64,000 bases of DNA, from NCBI GenBank assembly GCA_034638255.1, contig JAWPGT010000021.1, positions 372,001 through 436,000 of the forward strand, written 5' to 3'. The position numbers and the translations under genes are program-made. Position 1 is the stretch's first letter; every line of letters begins with the position of its first letter. Positions 12,501-23,705 of the stretch are shown here, piece after piece. This DNA comes from Coprinus comatus (taxonomy: Eukaryota; Basidiomycota; Agaricomycetes; Agaricales; Agaricaceae). The notes below the pieces were generated by a model that had not been told where the DNA came from, made no database searches, and saw only the letters and a list, made by a program, of their open reading frames with translations.

Positions 12501-14218
12501 AACCTTATTCCTGAAACAATGGTGTGTCCAAGTCATTTCAAACTCTTCAAGCAATTCCATGAACTTACAATTGCATATCAGGCCTAAACACCTTGAGGCC
12601 ATGCTTCTCGAGTCTTTCTCTCACTTGTTGGAATAAATAATCGTTCCGCGAGAGCGAACCCACAAGGAAAACATGCTGGATTCATGTATCAATTAGTAAA
12701 GTTCAAGAGGATTGTAGTGTAAAGACTTCACCGTAATTGTTTGACGGGGAATATCAAGCTGTAATAACACAGAAGAGGTAATAGAAGTGATAGAGGGCTC
12801 AAAAAACGATGCGATAGTGGTGCTAGGTGAAGATAAATTATGTTGTACATCAAGGCAAATTGATAGTATGACGCACCCGTCCAAACGGAGTCGACCTGCC
12901 GCAATGCCAAGTCTTGGATCCCTGGCACGTCGCGATCGTAGTGGAATAAAGTGAGGATCACGGGGATCACGGAAGATGTGAAATGTTGACTTTTCAAAGG
13001 ACTCGAGTAATTGTGGAATATCTTCAGAGTATGGCGTTCCTAGCAGTAGTTCTAATTTGTTAATTATTCAAGTATGAGAAACCCTGGATGTGAAATTTTG
13101 AAGCAATCTTGAGCACACCTTGAAAATACTTCCTCGTTTGATGTATCACAAATGATGAGCCTTGAACATGACCTAACGAAATTGATCGCTTAATTTTTCA
13201 CCTGAAGAGACGATTATGATGGAGAGTCTTACATTGTACCTCTGCGATCTCTCCGTATGTGTTTCCATCCGGCAGACAAGCATGTGTACTGATGTCTATT
13301 TTGCTCCATCCTGCATCCACAATCACCACACCGTTACCCCCCTTTGCATTATCAGTACATGAGAGGAAGAGACAGTTGAGTCACTGTGACTTACAGATAT
13401 TCTAGTATCGGTCATAACTCCCCCTTCTTCCATGCAATGATTCAAGCTTGCTTCACTTTCTGTAATAAAGCTCAATTGCCTGAGATCTGTTGATCCTCCA
13501 TTCACAAGGTCAGCCATTTGGGCCGCCTGTCTGAGCATGTTTTGCTGTCGCCCACCCGATCCATTCCGATGAGATAGAATATAATGAATATCTCCATTTT
13601 TCCAGATGTCGGCCCCAACATCAGGGTGTCTCTTCTCAATATATTGCTGGGCAGCTTGATTGAGATATTTCAGAAAATCGGCCAAGATATCAAGGGCTGT
13701 TTTCCCTATTTCCTTCAGAGGAAGACATTGAAGATCAGTGTCGGATGATGAAACGAGGTGATGTTTGAACCTGGAGCGAAGAATTAGTTGAAGTGTATGG
13801 TTTAAGGCAAGATGCGTTGAAATCCAGACCATTCTACTCTAATCCAACCTTCCTCCTCTGCAATGATATCCATTCCATCTCTTTCTGCGTCAGCGCCCAC
13901 GGCCTGCACCTTTCCATCTGTACTATAAAAAATGACTGAAGGAATTTTTTCGCTGTGTTCAGCTCTCAATCCCGGGAATCTGTACACTATGGTCAGGATA
14001 TATCTGAGTTTGAACAAGGTGTACAAGGCTTTCTCTTACTGATTTACGCTATGAATATATGGAACCCTCCCCGGGTCTAAGATACTATCAAAACGGCGTT
14101 AAGAACATTGTGCGGCAGGATTGGATTTAGTTTACCTGTAAGAAATACGACTAAACCTTACCCCGACATCGAATGCGAGCAATAATCGACGGTCACCCAG
14201 GTAAATGGCTCTGGACAT
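9543..14218 (-). CDS. HSL1: two HSPA12-type Hsp70-like ATPase domains on one coding path, degenerate
   Basis: Two Hsp70-like units in tandem, both with the exon plan of the array genes. Unit 1 starts with ATG 14218-14216 and runs to about 12150; unit 2 runs from about 12045 to TAG 9545-9543. No stop separates them: an exon ending unit 1 (VPEVQSSYKPRARVD) reads straight into the unit 2 phosphate-1 motif (SFDVGTSHSAIAY), and unit 2 has no ATG of its own nearby. A single protein of about 1100-1200 aa is therefore likely. Nucleotide motifs are eroded. Unit 1 has DVGVRFSR for DVGTTFSG, VDAGWSKID for VDAGGGTID and VGSLS for VGGFS; unit 2 has VDAGAATID. Unit 1 also carries a long polar insert near 12210-12480. 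The first intron of unit 2 seems to use a GC donor (AG|GCAAGT near 12006). ATP hydrolysis by unit 1 is doubtful; it may be a binding-only pseudo-ATPase. Confidence 0.7.
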
Positions 14219-14305
14219 ATTCGGATTGAGAGCGGACGGTGGCTTCAAATGGTCCCCAAATGGCGTTCTGTATTTATATGTATTGAGCTTATCACCTTCG
14301 TGTCC

Positions 14306-14328
14306 CAATTGACAGGTCACGTTAGAAG
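14306..14328 (-). promoter_or_regulatory. Shared HSL upstream element (HSL1 copy)
   Basis: On the gene strand this reads AACGTGACCTGTCAATTG, about 90 bp upstream of the HSL1 ATG. A TATAAATA (about 14272-14279) lies between the two. The same element recurs upstream of HSL3, HSL4, HSL5, HSL7 and HSL9. Confidence 0.55.
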
Positions 14329-14743
14329 TTTGGGAGATAAAATTATGGTCCGTGCTACACGTGTGCGCGCTACACCACGACGTGGTCACGACGACTACGT
14401 ACTACGCCACCGCAGCATGATCGGAGTCTTTCTGAGAATTAAAAGAGCCACCATAGTTTTGAAGAGGGTCTAGCTTTCAAATAACTTTATACTCATGCAG
14501 AGTGACTGAAGCAACCGCCCTGTGTGAATGTAATTGCAAGCGTCCGGCCCTCGCAATCGAGCAGAGTTTGAGTGGGCTTGAAAAATAAGCGCTTGTGGCT
14601 TGTACCGTTGTTACTTTTGCAAGATATAAAAACATCGTCCAGGCTCGTGGATGATAGAAGGTGATACATGGGATAGCAAGTGTGAACATTAAGACTGTGG
14701 GTCCGATAGTCATGAGCTAAGTAGAATTGGTGCACGAGAAGAA

Positions 14744-14970
14744 CCAGGGGGCGTCCACCGGAGTTTTCCAGTGAGGAAGGTTCCTCTGTTTGGGCTCGCG
14801 ACTAGGTTTCCGGAGTTCTGGTATAATTGCGCTTAGAAAGGAAATTTACTTGGTTAACCGTGCGCATCAATATGGGGTTCCCGGAGTCCACAATGTCAGG
14901 ACTCCGGAGACCTAGTCGCGACGAACAGAGGAACCTTCCTCACTGGAAAATTCCGGTGGACGCCCCCTGG
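14744..14970. mobile_element. Short inverted-repeat element, 227 bp
   Basis: The left arm (14744-14816) and right arm (14901-14970) are near-perfect reverse complements over about 70 bp, starting CCAGGGGGCGTCCACCGG and ending in its complement. The loop is about 85 bp. No coding sequence and no clear target duplication were found. It could be a MITE or a hairpin-RNA source. Confidence 0.6.
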
Positions 14971-15623
14971 CATTTAATGCCGTTTTTGTTATCTTAAAAT
15001 AAACTATTATTCTAAAGCATATTTTTGTCATTTAGATGTGTGTTTCGCTGTTATGGAAACACATTCTAACAAGCCATTTCCATTATCGGGGTGGCTATCA
15101 TTATAATACATTGGAATGGCTTTTTCCGACAAGTAAATCTGTAGCAAAACACTGCACACTTCATAAAGTTGGAAACTAGTTCTTCTACTTTGTTGCGGTC
15201 GAGGCGTGACGCCTTCGGAAACCGGAATCAAAACATAAATGTTGTTTCGACGGACATCGTTGAACTTTACACTGATTTACAGGAACTGTCATGTGGAACT
15301 TGAGCTTGAAAATCATGCTTGTATAATGGTCAACCACGTCTCGATATGCATCTGCCATTTTCAATAAGAAACCTAGATGTCGAGTTCGTGTACTGTGTAT
15401 GGTGGCCGTACTACTTAATAGAGGGGTTGATAGGAACTGGTCAATCATATTATATATGATCTTCTCGGAATATTCCCGGATATAAGAATGGTTTTTGGCC
15501 TGAAGAACCTCGGATAGTACGTCGCTAATAGTGCCCACATGACAGCATACAGTAGGTTTGGAAATATAAGTGGGACATGTAATGGTATACAAGGTTGCTG
15601 TAACTGTTGAACTTTTCTTTCCA
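14971..15623. other. Upstream region of first CE16 gene
   Basis: No exon is supported. An open frame of about 150 codons runs on the minus strand across 15185-15658. It begins with GTG, overlaps the signal-peptide exon of the esterase on the other strand, and resembles no family I know, so I do not call it a gene. Confidence 0.5.
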
Positions 15624-17204
15624 ATGTCTCGCTTTTCTACCAAGCTCGCGTTTGTCACATTAGCTACTACCTTACCTCTGGCGATTGCGCAGGCTACGGC
15701 GCCATTATGGGGACAATGTATGCCGTTCCATGTCCACGTATTTCAGTACTAATTGGTGGTGAATAGGTGGAGGAAATGGTTGGACAGGACCAACAGCTTG
15801 TGTATCTGGGTATGGGACTTAGTATGGGAATTTTATCCAGTCTGACACAGATGCTATTAGATCCACTTGCACTTTCGTGAATGAATGTAAGTCTTGTTAC
15901 GCATGTTTATGTTGCCAAGTTATTGAATTCAAGACGTGTAGGGTATTCCCAGTGCCTCCCTAGTACAACAGGTACTGGTCCTTCGACGACAACTACTGCT
16001 GGGCCATTGCCTACCGCACCTGCTAACGCAAAGTACTGGTTTAGCTTGTGAGTACAATCGAACACCCTGCGGATAACCAAATGCTCACTGTCTTGAATAG
16101 CGGTGATTCCTATACCCAAACAGGTTTCGACCCTGCTGGCACACTTCCCTCTGTTGGAAATGTCTTTGGAAACCCACCTTATCCAGGTTGGACTTCTTCA
16201 GCAGGAGAGAACTGGGTCGGCTATGTTACCACTCAGTATAACAAATCTCTTCTCTTAACTTACAATTACGCCTACGGCGGTGCTACCATCGATGCGAACC
16301 TAGTCACGCCATACACACCATCGGTCAAGTCCCTAACAGATCAAGTTAACCAGTATTTGACTGGAGCTGGTACCAAACCTGCTAGCACACCATGGACTGC
16401 CAGCAACTCTCTGTTCTCCGTATGGATTGGTATAAACGATATTGGTAACAGTTGGTACCAGTCTGGTGACCGCGATGCGTAAGTACCTTGTCCCTGGATT
16501 GCACTTTGCATTACTTCACGTTAACCTGCACTTTTTACACAGCTTTTCCGATGTGTTGCTCAATGCATACTTTGCTCTCATCCAGAAAATCTAGTGAGTG
16601 TGACGAAGTAAATCATTTCCCTTTTCAAAATCTCACCTTCTGGTTAGTAACACTGGAGCTCGCAACTTCCTCTTCCTGAACGTTCCTCCTGTTGATCGGT
16701 CCCCTCTGGTAACCATTGGTATAACAGTCTTGAATATTAACAACTAAACCAATCGTTACATAGATGCTAGCCCAGTCCATGGAATCACAAGCGGCTGAAG
16801 ATGTAGTGATTAGAGGCTTCAACACTAAACTTGCTGCTAGGGTTAACGCGTTCAAGGCCGCGAATAGTGGCGTAAGTTACTTTCTGATCACCTCATTCAC
16901 GACTTTCTTGTTGAAACGTTGATATATCGCCAAAATATTAGGTCACAACATATATCTATGATTCCCATGCTCAGTTTACCGCCATCTTGAACTCACCTAG
17001 CACCTATGGATTCAGAGATGGGACCACCTATGGCGATGCAAAAGATATCTTCTGGCTGTACGTACCCCTATTTGTGCTGGCTGAGAATTGCCTTCTGAAG
17101 TTGCTGATTTTGGATTGAATAGCAATGATTTGCACCCGGGATATGCTGGACATAAACTTTTCGGCCAAAAAGTGAGAGAGGTGTTGACGAGCAGTGTTTT
17201 CTAG
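15624..17204 (+). CDS. CBM1-SGNH carbohydrate esterase, family CE16 (copy 1)
   Basis: Secreted acetyl esterase that removes acetyl groups from plant-wall oligosaccharides. Ten exons (15624-15717, 15767-15809, 15861-15886, 15942-16047, 16101-16478, 16543-16593, 16648-16708, 16764-16871, 16942-17057, 17123-17204) give 354 aa. The order is signal peptide (LAFVTLATTLPLAIA), CBM1 cellulose-binding module (WGQCGGNGWTGPTACVSG then TCTF...WYSQCLP), a Thr/Pro-rich linker, then the SGNH hydrolase. Visible catalytic blocks are GDS at 91-93 (Ser93), GIND for the oxyanion Asn, and DLHP (Asp330, His332). The CBM1 is built from four small exons, and splicing restores its Cys pattern exactly. The next gene is a tandem paralogue on the same strand. 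Confidence 0.9.
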
Positions 17205-17763
17205 AGCCGAGTTAGAAGCTCTTTCAAAGCTTTGAAGATACTGTGATTTCAACTGACTCCGAAAGATATGAGAGTGGTAACTGTGTTTGCGAGTTCTCGG
17301 ATGTTAAAAAGTGATCATGATGACAAAGCGTGGAAAACCATATTCTTACCACCGTGGCCCAAACTAGTAACCAGTGACCACCAACCACAGAAACGAACAT
17401 TTGAACTCTAAGTCGGGAGCAAAAGCATCAACACGTAGATCACACACATGATTCAAGTAACATTGACAATGTCAATCGATATTTAATATTTTGATCTATC
17501 TTCAATTCTTCTCTCATATCGGATTATTCCCGGAATCCGGACAACAGAACATGTCTTCGTCAAACTATTCTCGGCCATACAAAATTCTCGGACGTCTTCC
17601 CAAGCCCATGCTATATTTCACATGACTAAGAGCATATGGATCCTGGGCCCCATGGTAGCGGACATAGAAAAAAAGAATATAAATTCAACGAACAAGCATG
17701 CAAATGCCCCGAACGTCGAACCTGTTCCCTGAACTTCTAAGCAGCACATTCGTCGACCTCAGA
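17205..17763. other. Intergenic, promoter of second CE16 gene
   Basis: No gene is visible. A TATAAAT at 17678-17684 lies about 80 bp before the ATG of the second esterase. CCGGAATCCGG near 17530 is a short palindrome. Confidence 0.5.
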
Positions 17764-19355
17764 ATGCAACGTCTTTCAGTGATCACTTTACTCAGTCTAG
17801 CCACGTTGGCGCCATTGGCAGCCGCTCAGTCTGGTCCCTATGGACAATGTACTTCACATTGTATTGTGCCGGGTAACTTGTACTAATAATTTATCATTTA
17901 GGTGGAGGAATTGGATGGACGGGAGCAACAACCTGTACATCGGGGTATGTAACCTAAATTGAACTCTTTATTATTCACTCCTAATTCTTTGTAGATATGT
18001 TTGCACGTACTCGAATGACTGTTGGTATTCATCGGGTTTATCGAGATAACAAATGGTTAACTTGGATTTAGGGTATTCTCAGTGTATCCCTGGAACAGCT
18101 ACCACCACAGCCTCGACTACAACTACATCTGCGACCACAAATCCATCCCCTACGACTACAGCACCTGCTGGTGCAAAGTATTGGTTCAGTTTGTAAGTCT
18201 TCCCTCACCACCACCGACTAATAATCTCAATCCCTTACTTCATCAATATAGTGGCGACTCCTATACCCAAACAGGTTTCGATCCCGCAAGTACTCTTCCT
18301 TCCGTCGGAAATGTCTTCGGAAACCCTCCTTATCCTGGTTGGACAGCAACTGGAGGCGAAAATTGGGTTGGCTACGTCACAACACAATATAATAAATCCC
18401 TTCTTTTAACATACAACTATGCCTATGGAGGAGCTACGATTGATGCTAATTTGGTTACACCATACACCCCAACAGTAAAATCCTTAACCGATCAGGTTAA
18501 CCAATTCTTGAATGGTGCAGGGAAGAAACCAGCTAGTACTCCCTGGGCTTCTAGTAATTCGTTGTTCTCTGTGTGGATTGGTATCAATGATATTGGAAAT
18601 AGTTGGTATAACTCTGGAGATCGTAATGCGTTTGTGTCGTTTTTCCTACCCTTCAAATCTCATATGCTAAACGATGAAACAACCCCCCAGATTTTCTGAC
18701 GTCTTACTAAACGCCTATTTCGCTCTGGTTCAGAAACTTTAGTAAGTCGACGCAATGGTATCATTTATAGAATAATAAGCTCATTGTGGTCTAATATAGC
18801 AACACTGGAGCTCGTAATTTCCTCTTCGTCAACGTTCCTCCCATCGAGAGATCTCCTTTGGTTCGTCACAGATCAGTCGAATATGAAGGGGCAAATAAAA
18901 AGTTGACCACTTCCAATAGATGTTACAACAACCTCAAGCATCGCGTGATGCTGAAGGTGTAGTTATCAAGAACTTTAACACCAAACTTCTTGCCAAAATT
19001 AATGCATTCAAAGCTGCTAACAGTGGTGTAAGTCTTTATTAAACTACATTTATTTGCTCCTCTGAAAAAAGGTTTTTCTTTCTTAGGTTACTACATATAC
19101 CTGGGATTCTTATGCTCAATTCAACACCATCCTGAACTCACCTACCACTTACGGATTCAAAGATGCTACATCTTACGGTTCAGGAAGTAACATCTTCTGG
19201 GGGTACGATTCGTTCAAACTTCAACAAGGTTTCCCTATATTAACCCCCAATATTTTACGCCTGTTAACAGAAATGATTATCATCCAAGCAGCTACGCACA
19301 TAAATTCTTTGGTCAAACTGTTGGAAACACCGTTTTGGGTAGCACTATTTTCTAA
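17764..19355 (+). CDS. CBM1-SGNH carbohydrate esterase, family CE16 (copy 2)
   Basis: Paralogue of the preceding gene with the same predicted secreted acetyl-esterase role. Ten exons (17764-17848, 17902-17944, 17995-18020, 18072-18192, 18252-18629, 18691-18741, 18800-18860, 18920-19027, 19087-19202, 19271-19355) give 357 aa. Seven of the ten exons (all except 1, 4 and 10) have exactly the same length as in copy 1. I start at 17764 because it begins a clean signal peptide (MQRLSVITLLSLATLAPLAAA); an in-frame ATG at 17698 would add a non-signal extension. CBM1 (YGQCGGIGWTGATTC...WYSQCIP), a longer Thr-rich linker, GDS (Ser95), GIND and DYHP (Asp332, His334) are intact. Intron 3 starts with the weaker donor GTTGGT. 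Confidence 0.9.
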
Positions 19356-19927
19356 ATCAGTATCAGTGAAAGAGTTGTACATCAGTTGTAAATTGAGCCC
19401 CAAATATACCATGGACTCAGTCTAATTTTAAGTCGTGATATCTGAAACTAAATTTATCCCAACTCAATAATCAGTGCGAGCATCCTACAAAACATCCGAT
19501 ACTTCTCCGCATTAAAAAAAACCTTGAATCAAATGATAACCACTGCAACTTGTATAGGTATCATGTATCATGGGGTACTATTACAACAAGTTGAAAGAGA
19601 AGCGAGATCACGATCAAATTCTCTTCTCTCTGTTGAACACTGATCTTCCGACTTGTTATATAAAGTACTGAGGTACAAATTAAACTCGGATTTTACTTGC
19701 ATCACTAGATCAGCCTAAAGTAGGAAATTTGACTTTACCTCGGTTAATATAGAAAAAAAGGTATAAAACTCGGCGAAACTCATAATTTACCGCTTGTCAC
19801 TTATTCGAAACCATGAGACCACACACTCTCCAATTACAACCCCCCTTCTTCCTTTCTCCCTATCACAGAGGGTGGTACCGGTTGACTGGACGTTACAGTT
19901 GTTTCCTTCAACCGCATTTCCAAGATC
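19356..19927. other. Intergenic, promoter of CBM1 protein gene
   Basis: No exon is supported. TATAAAA at 19762-19768 is the likely TATA box for the gene starting at 19928. Another ATG at 19813 opens a different frame and gives no recognisable protein. Confidence 0.5.
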
Positions 19928-20756
19928 ATGACTACAAATTCTTTCTCAGCTTCATCGACATCTTGGACGTTATTGCTTCGATTTCGAATAACTACGCTTC
20001 TATTGCTGGTATGGAGTTTAATGATTGTTGGTATACAAGCAATAGAAGTCGAAGTTGGAGCTGAAGTTGGAGCTGAAATTGTTGGAAGTGGAGCTTCACC
20101 TCGGAAGGTTGAAGTTGATATTGGACTCGTCGGTGCTGCCGAACCTAGATCTTCAATTTCAATCTCTATACGTATCGCAACCCCTACAAGTAGTGGTCTT
20201 GGGGCTCTAGTCATACAACCGACGTCGACTTCGAATCTTTCGGTACCGGATACAGATATGGTACTAGAAGTTGTAGGAGAACGACAACTTGAAGGAGATG
20301 GAAAGGAGGGAAAGGAGGGCGGGGATGATAAAGAAAAAGAAGTTCGTGCACAACAATATAACCAATGTAAGTTCCTGATCTCTTTGGTGGAATGCCGATT
20401 CAAATTCTCAATGCATGACAAAAGGTGGAGGATCAGAATTTGAAGGCCCGACACAATGTATAGACGGATATTATTGTCGTATATTGCACCCACGTACGTA
20501 CCCCTTCTTATCTCTCAAATCTTAATCTAATATTTTTTTACCTTGTTCATGGCTGACAGATTATCACCAATGTTGGCCTCAAACCATCGTTTCAGCCCTA
20601 GTAACACCAACACTCCCGCAACATCAACAATATCAATATCAAATGACACTACCACCTGGACCTTTTCCTGAACCTACACCAATCGACGATTTACCACCCC
20701 GGACTCCATCCCCTCCTAATACAAGGCCACCTTCGTCCTACACAATGACAAGTTAA
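19928..20756 (+). CDS. Small secreted protein with C-terminal CBM1
   Basis: Probable extracellular protein that binds cellulose or chitin. Exons 19928-20366, 20425-20493 and 20560-20756 give 234 aa. The N-terminus has a hydrophobic signal or anchor (TTLLLLVWSLMIVGIQA). About 100 residues of Val/Gly/Glu-rich and then acidic Lys/Glu/Gly-rich sequence follow, with no known fold. A CBM1 at residues 143-176 (QYNQCGG...PTQC...YYC...YHQCWP) has all four Cys. A Pro/Thr-rich tail ends the protein. The CBM1 is spread over all three exons, so it is only visible after splicing. No catalytic domain is seen, which makes this a CBM1-only or effector-like protein beside two CBM1 esterases. Confidence 0.75.
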
Positions 20757-21045
20757 ATGGCTGGCAACAAGAGGGAAAATGCAATGAGCATGGGATTGTG
20801 CGTATATATGCGTCTTCAGAGGGTTCTGAATGAATGGATGAATGAGAGGGGGGGAGTGGTTTGGGTATACCTTAATTAAAATTATGGATAAAATTGTAAA
20901 AAAATAATTTCAATAAGGGGGTTTTACGATGTTACTGTAAAGAATAAGAATTATGAATGAGGCCCACATCAGAATAAATAACCAGTGAAAGACAAACTTC
21001 CAACAACTATCTACCTCGAATCTTTGAAAAGCACCTTCCGGACTA
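20757..21045. other. Convergent intergenic region
   Basis: Lies between the 3' ends of the CBM1 protein gene and TIM50. AT-rich; nothing else is visible. Confidence 0.5.
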
Positions 21046-22823
21046 CTAAGCTTTCCCTGCAGAATCCTTGGTCGAGGTGGGCGTGGGTACAGGATTTGAT
21101 GGTGGTAAAGCAAGATCACCTTCGGGTCTAGGCTTAGGCTGACCTGAAAAGACCTCGAACAAACTTCCAGGACCCTGACTCATCATAGCCTGTTGTTCTT
21201 GTTCCAACATTTTATCCAAAGTTTCCCTATTGGATTCAATGTACTTCTGCTCTTCAAGATATTGTCGTTGAGCTTCCGTACGCTTTTGCTCAAGGTATGT
21301 TGGAGGTGGTTGTCCTCGAGGAACGGCAGGCTTTAAAGTTGAAGTTTAGCATTTCGAATTAATGTTAGAAATTGGAGTTGAAAGCTTACTGTTTGAGATA
21401 GACCGAACATGCTAGAGAATGAACTACTAGACAAATGGTTGCCGCGCTTTTTCCATTCTTCGATATGCTTGGCTTTAGCTTCAGCCTCCTTCTTGCCGTA
21501 TTCAAGAGGGATGTCCTTGCCATGGTAGGCTTCTATGATCGGGCGGACATCGGCGGGCTTATAAATAGCAATTGCTATATTAAAATAAATATAAGTCCAA
21601 GGTTGGGAAAACGTATAGGAAACACTTACACTCTAGGAAAGGAATCATTGCAATAAGTCCTTTGTCGCCAGGTTCACCTTTCCATCTCGGTAGAATAAGG
21701 GCATTTTCGGGATGTGTTGCATAATGGGATGCATCAGTGTCAAGAGCAACGACTTTTGAGAGATCACGATTAAGATATGAAAGGTCCTGCAAGGCTCCAT
21801 ATAAGCAGTGCACATATTCGAGAGAAAAGCCAATTTTACTTTAACGACGTTACCGTTAAGGGATCGAGTGGCTTCTCGGAAAAGGCGATGGGTAATAAAG
21901 AAATTATACTTGTCTAATTTTTCGAGGATGGGAATGGCAGTCTGTAGAAATATTTAGCTGCTAACGTTACGTACGAAGTATAACTGCTCACATAGTAATT
22001 TTGAGATGTGAAGATGACTACCTCGTAGAATTGGGAGATATAAGCGAGGAAATAATCGACACCAGGTCGTTTGGCTGTCCGCCAGCCATGTTGTCGCTAA
22101 GAAGATATAAGCCAAGGTTATTACAGCATATTGAACAAGACTTACATCCCAGGTCGAAGTGACGAGAAGGTCGTCAATAGAAATCAGCAGTGTATAAGGT
22201 TTCTGAAGCGAGGGAGGGTATGGGGGTGGCAGTAGTTCCTCCCATGCAGGTTTATTGAAGAACTGTTAATAGGTCAGTATCTGCAGTAACGGCTGATAAA
22301 TGGTCAGCTCACGTCGAAGAGATCACCACATCGTTCCTTTGTCCTATTCCACCTGCCTTGGGGAGCCAACTCGGGTTTCTGAGGGTATATTGTCAATGAG
22401 TAGTTCTACGCTATTTCGCTTCAAACATACCCCCGCAAGCTTTTTTGCCTTGAGTTCATCTTCTTCCCATTCCCTGCCCTGATAGAAGACACCCAAGCCG
22501 AATGCAACACCAAACAGTACAGCTGATACCTTCCCCATGTGCTGTCTCCTCTTTTCACTTGCCGACAATGTTCCTTTCGACGATCTTGCTCCCGTTCTCT
22601 GCTTCTCCGACACTGGTGAGAAGTCGAGACTTGGTAAAGAGCTCACAGGCTCTAACGTCGACTCCGATACAACCTCGGCCTCGGGTGTGTCAGGCTTAGG
22701 ATCTTTCGGCGCGTTTGTGCTTGAAGGCGCGCCCGACGTGGATGAGGGTGGTATTTGAGACATCCATCGTGTGCCGTAGACAATGGCGCGTCGTTGAATG
22801 GGACGGGCAAGGACAGCGAACAT
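21046..22823 (-). CDS. TIM50: Mitochondrial import inner-membrane translocase subunit Tim50
   Basis: Receptor subunit of the TIM23 complex, which accepts presequence proteins from the TOM complex and passes them into the matrix. Eight exons (22431-22823, 22313-22378, 22146-22262, 21992-22096, 21840-21941, 21630-21786, 21390-21574, 21046-21330) give 469 aa. The start at 22823 gives an Arg-rich presequence ([19 protein letters not shown]). An acidic/Ser stretch, one membrane helix ([16 protein letters not shown]) and the FCP1/NIF-like domain follow. The HAD phosphatase motif is degenerate ([10 protein letters not shown]; the first Asp is Ser), as is usual for Tim50, which has no phosphatase activity. 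[15 protein letters not shown] and LNRDLSKV are strong Tim50 signatures. A Gln/Glu-rich helix follows the domain. Single-copy housekeeping gene. Confidence 0.93.
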
Positions 22824-23092
22824 ATGGGGGTCGATTGAGCTGAATATATTCCAACAAACTTTTCTTTGGCCGGTGTTTGGCAATACCCCTAATTACAAAT
22901 ACTGTACCCATCGACGTCACTACTAAATATAAGACAAACACAACACAACTTTCGTCGCGCAAGATTGAATTTCTCATCCATGGTAGACATTTAAACATTC
23001 AAAGAAGATTTTCATACGGGTCTGATAAATTTGAAAGGTAGAAAATTCTTTGTGTCAGAGTTGGCAGTCCTATGGAATGCTTGTAGCATGGA

Positions 23093-23464
23093 CTAAATAT
23101 CGATTAATCTATCCATGTGACGATATGTACATCTAATCATATCCATTTCGGATCCATTTCTTTCCCGTATTTGAGTTGATTCAGATTTCACCTTTCTATA
23201 TTTCTCCATCCCATTTGTTTTTTCAGAGCCTGAGAGGAGGGCGTCATAATAACCAACAAGGCGAGTCTTATACGCAACATAAGGAGTAACAAAAATCACC
23301 TATAACAACACTGAATAAATCTCATCCCACCCATGGGCCATAGGATATAATAACTTACTGGAGAAGTGGTAATAAGAACATTGCGAAGAGCCGCAGTAGC
23401 ATCTCTCAAGGTGAGCAAGCCACTTCTAAAGACAGATGCGAGACCACCGACAGTGGAATAAAAT
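23093..23464 (-). CDS. Unrecognised small protein, 3' exons only
   Basis: Two exons can be joined: 23359-23464 and 23093-23299, with a GTAAGT...TATAG intron (23300-23358). The spliced product reads RFYSTVGGLASVFRSGLL, a helical stretch, then VIFVTPYVAYKTRLVGYYDALL and a basic, polar C-terminus ending at TAG. The 5' end is not resolved; candidate coding sequence continues to about 23540 in other frames without a clear ATG. The hydrophobic middle suggests membrane association. I do not recognise the family. It lies between TIM50 and the 3' end of HSL2. Confidence 0.35.
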
Positions 23465-23705
23465 CTGGTTAGCAGGCACTCCAGTCTCCAAGTCCTGATG
23501 CAGGATTTGGATCAAATGTAACATCTCCGTCTACAACAATACACATATTGAAAATTTTGTTCAACATTCGGGGCGAGAATAACAATCATAGTGCTACTAG
23601 TACAACTCAAACCACTACAACAAAAGAGATCATATTCATAAACCTACTACTATAATGCCATTATCATATACCGTTGCGTCATAATATCCATGATTTGGGG
23701 ATGAT

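Noticed and set aside
15185..15658. Long minus-strand open frame before the first CE16 gene
   Set aside because: It starts with GTG, overlaps the signal-peptide exon on the other strand and has no recognisable domain or partner exon.
20910..21119. Minus-strand open frame after the CBM1 protein gene
   Set aside because: It overlaps the last TIM50 exon in another frame.
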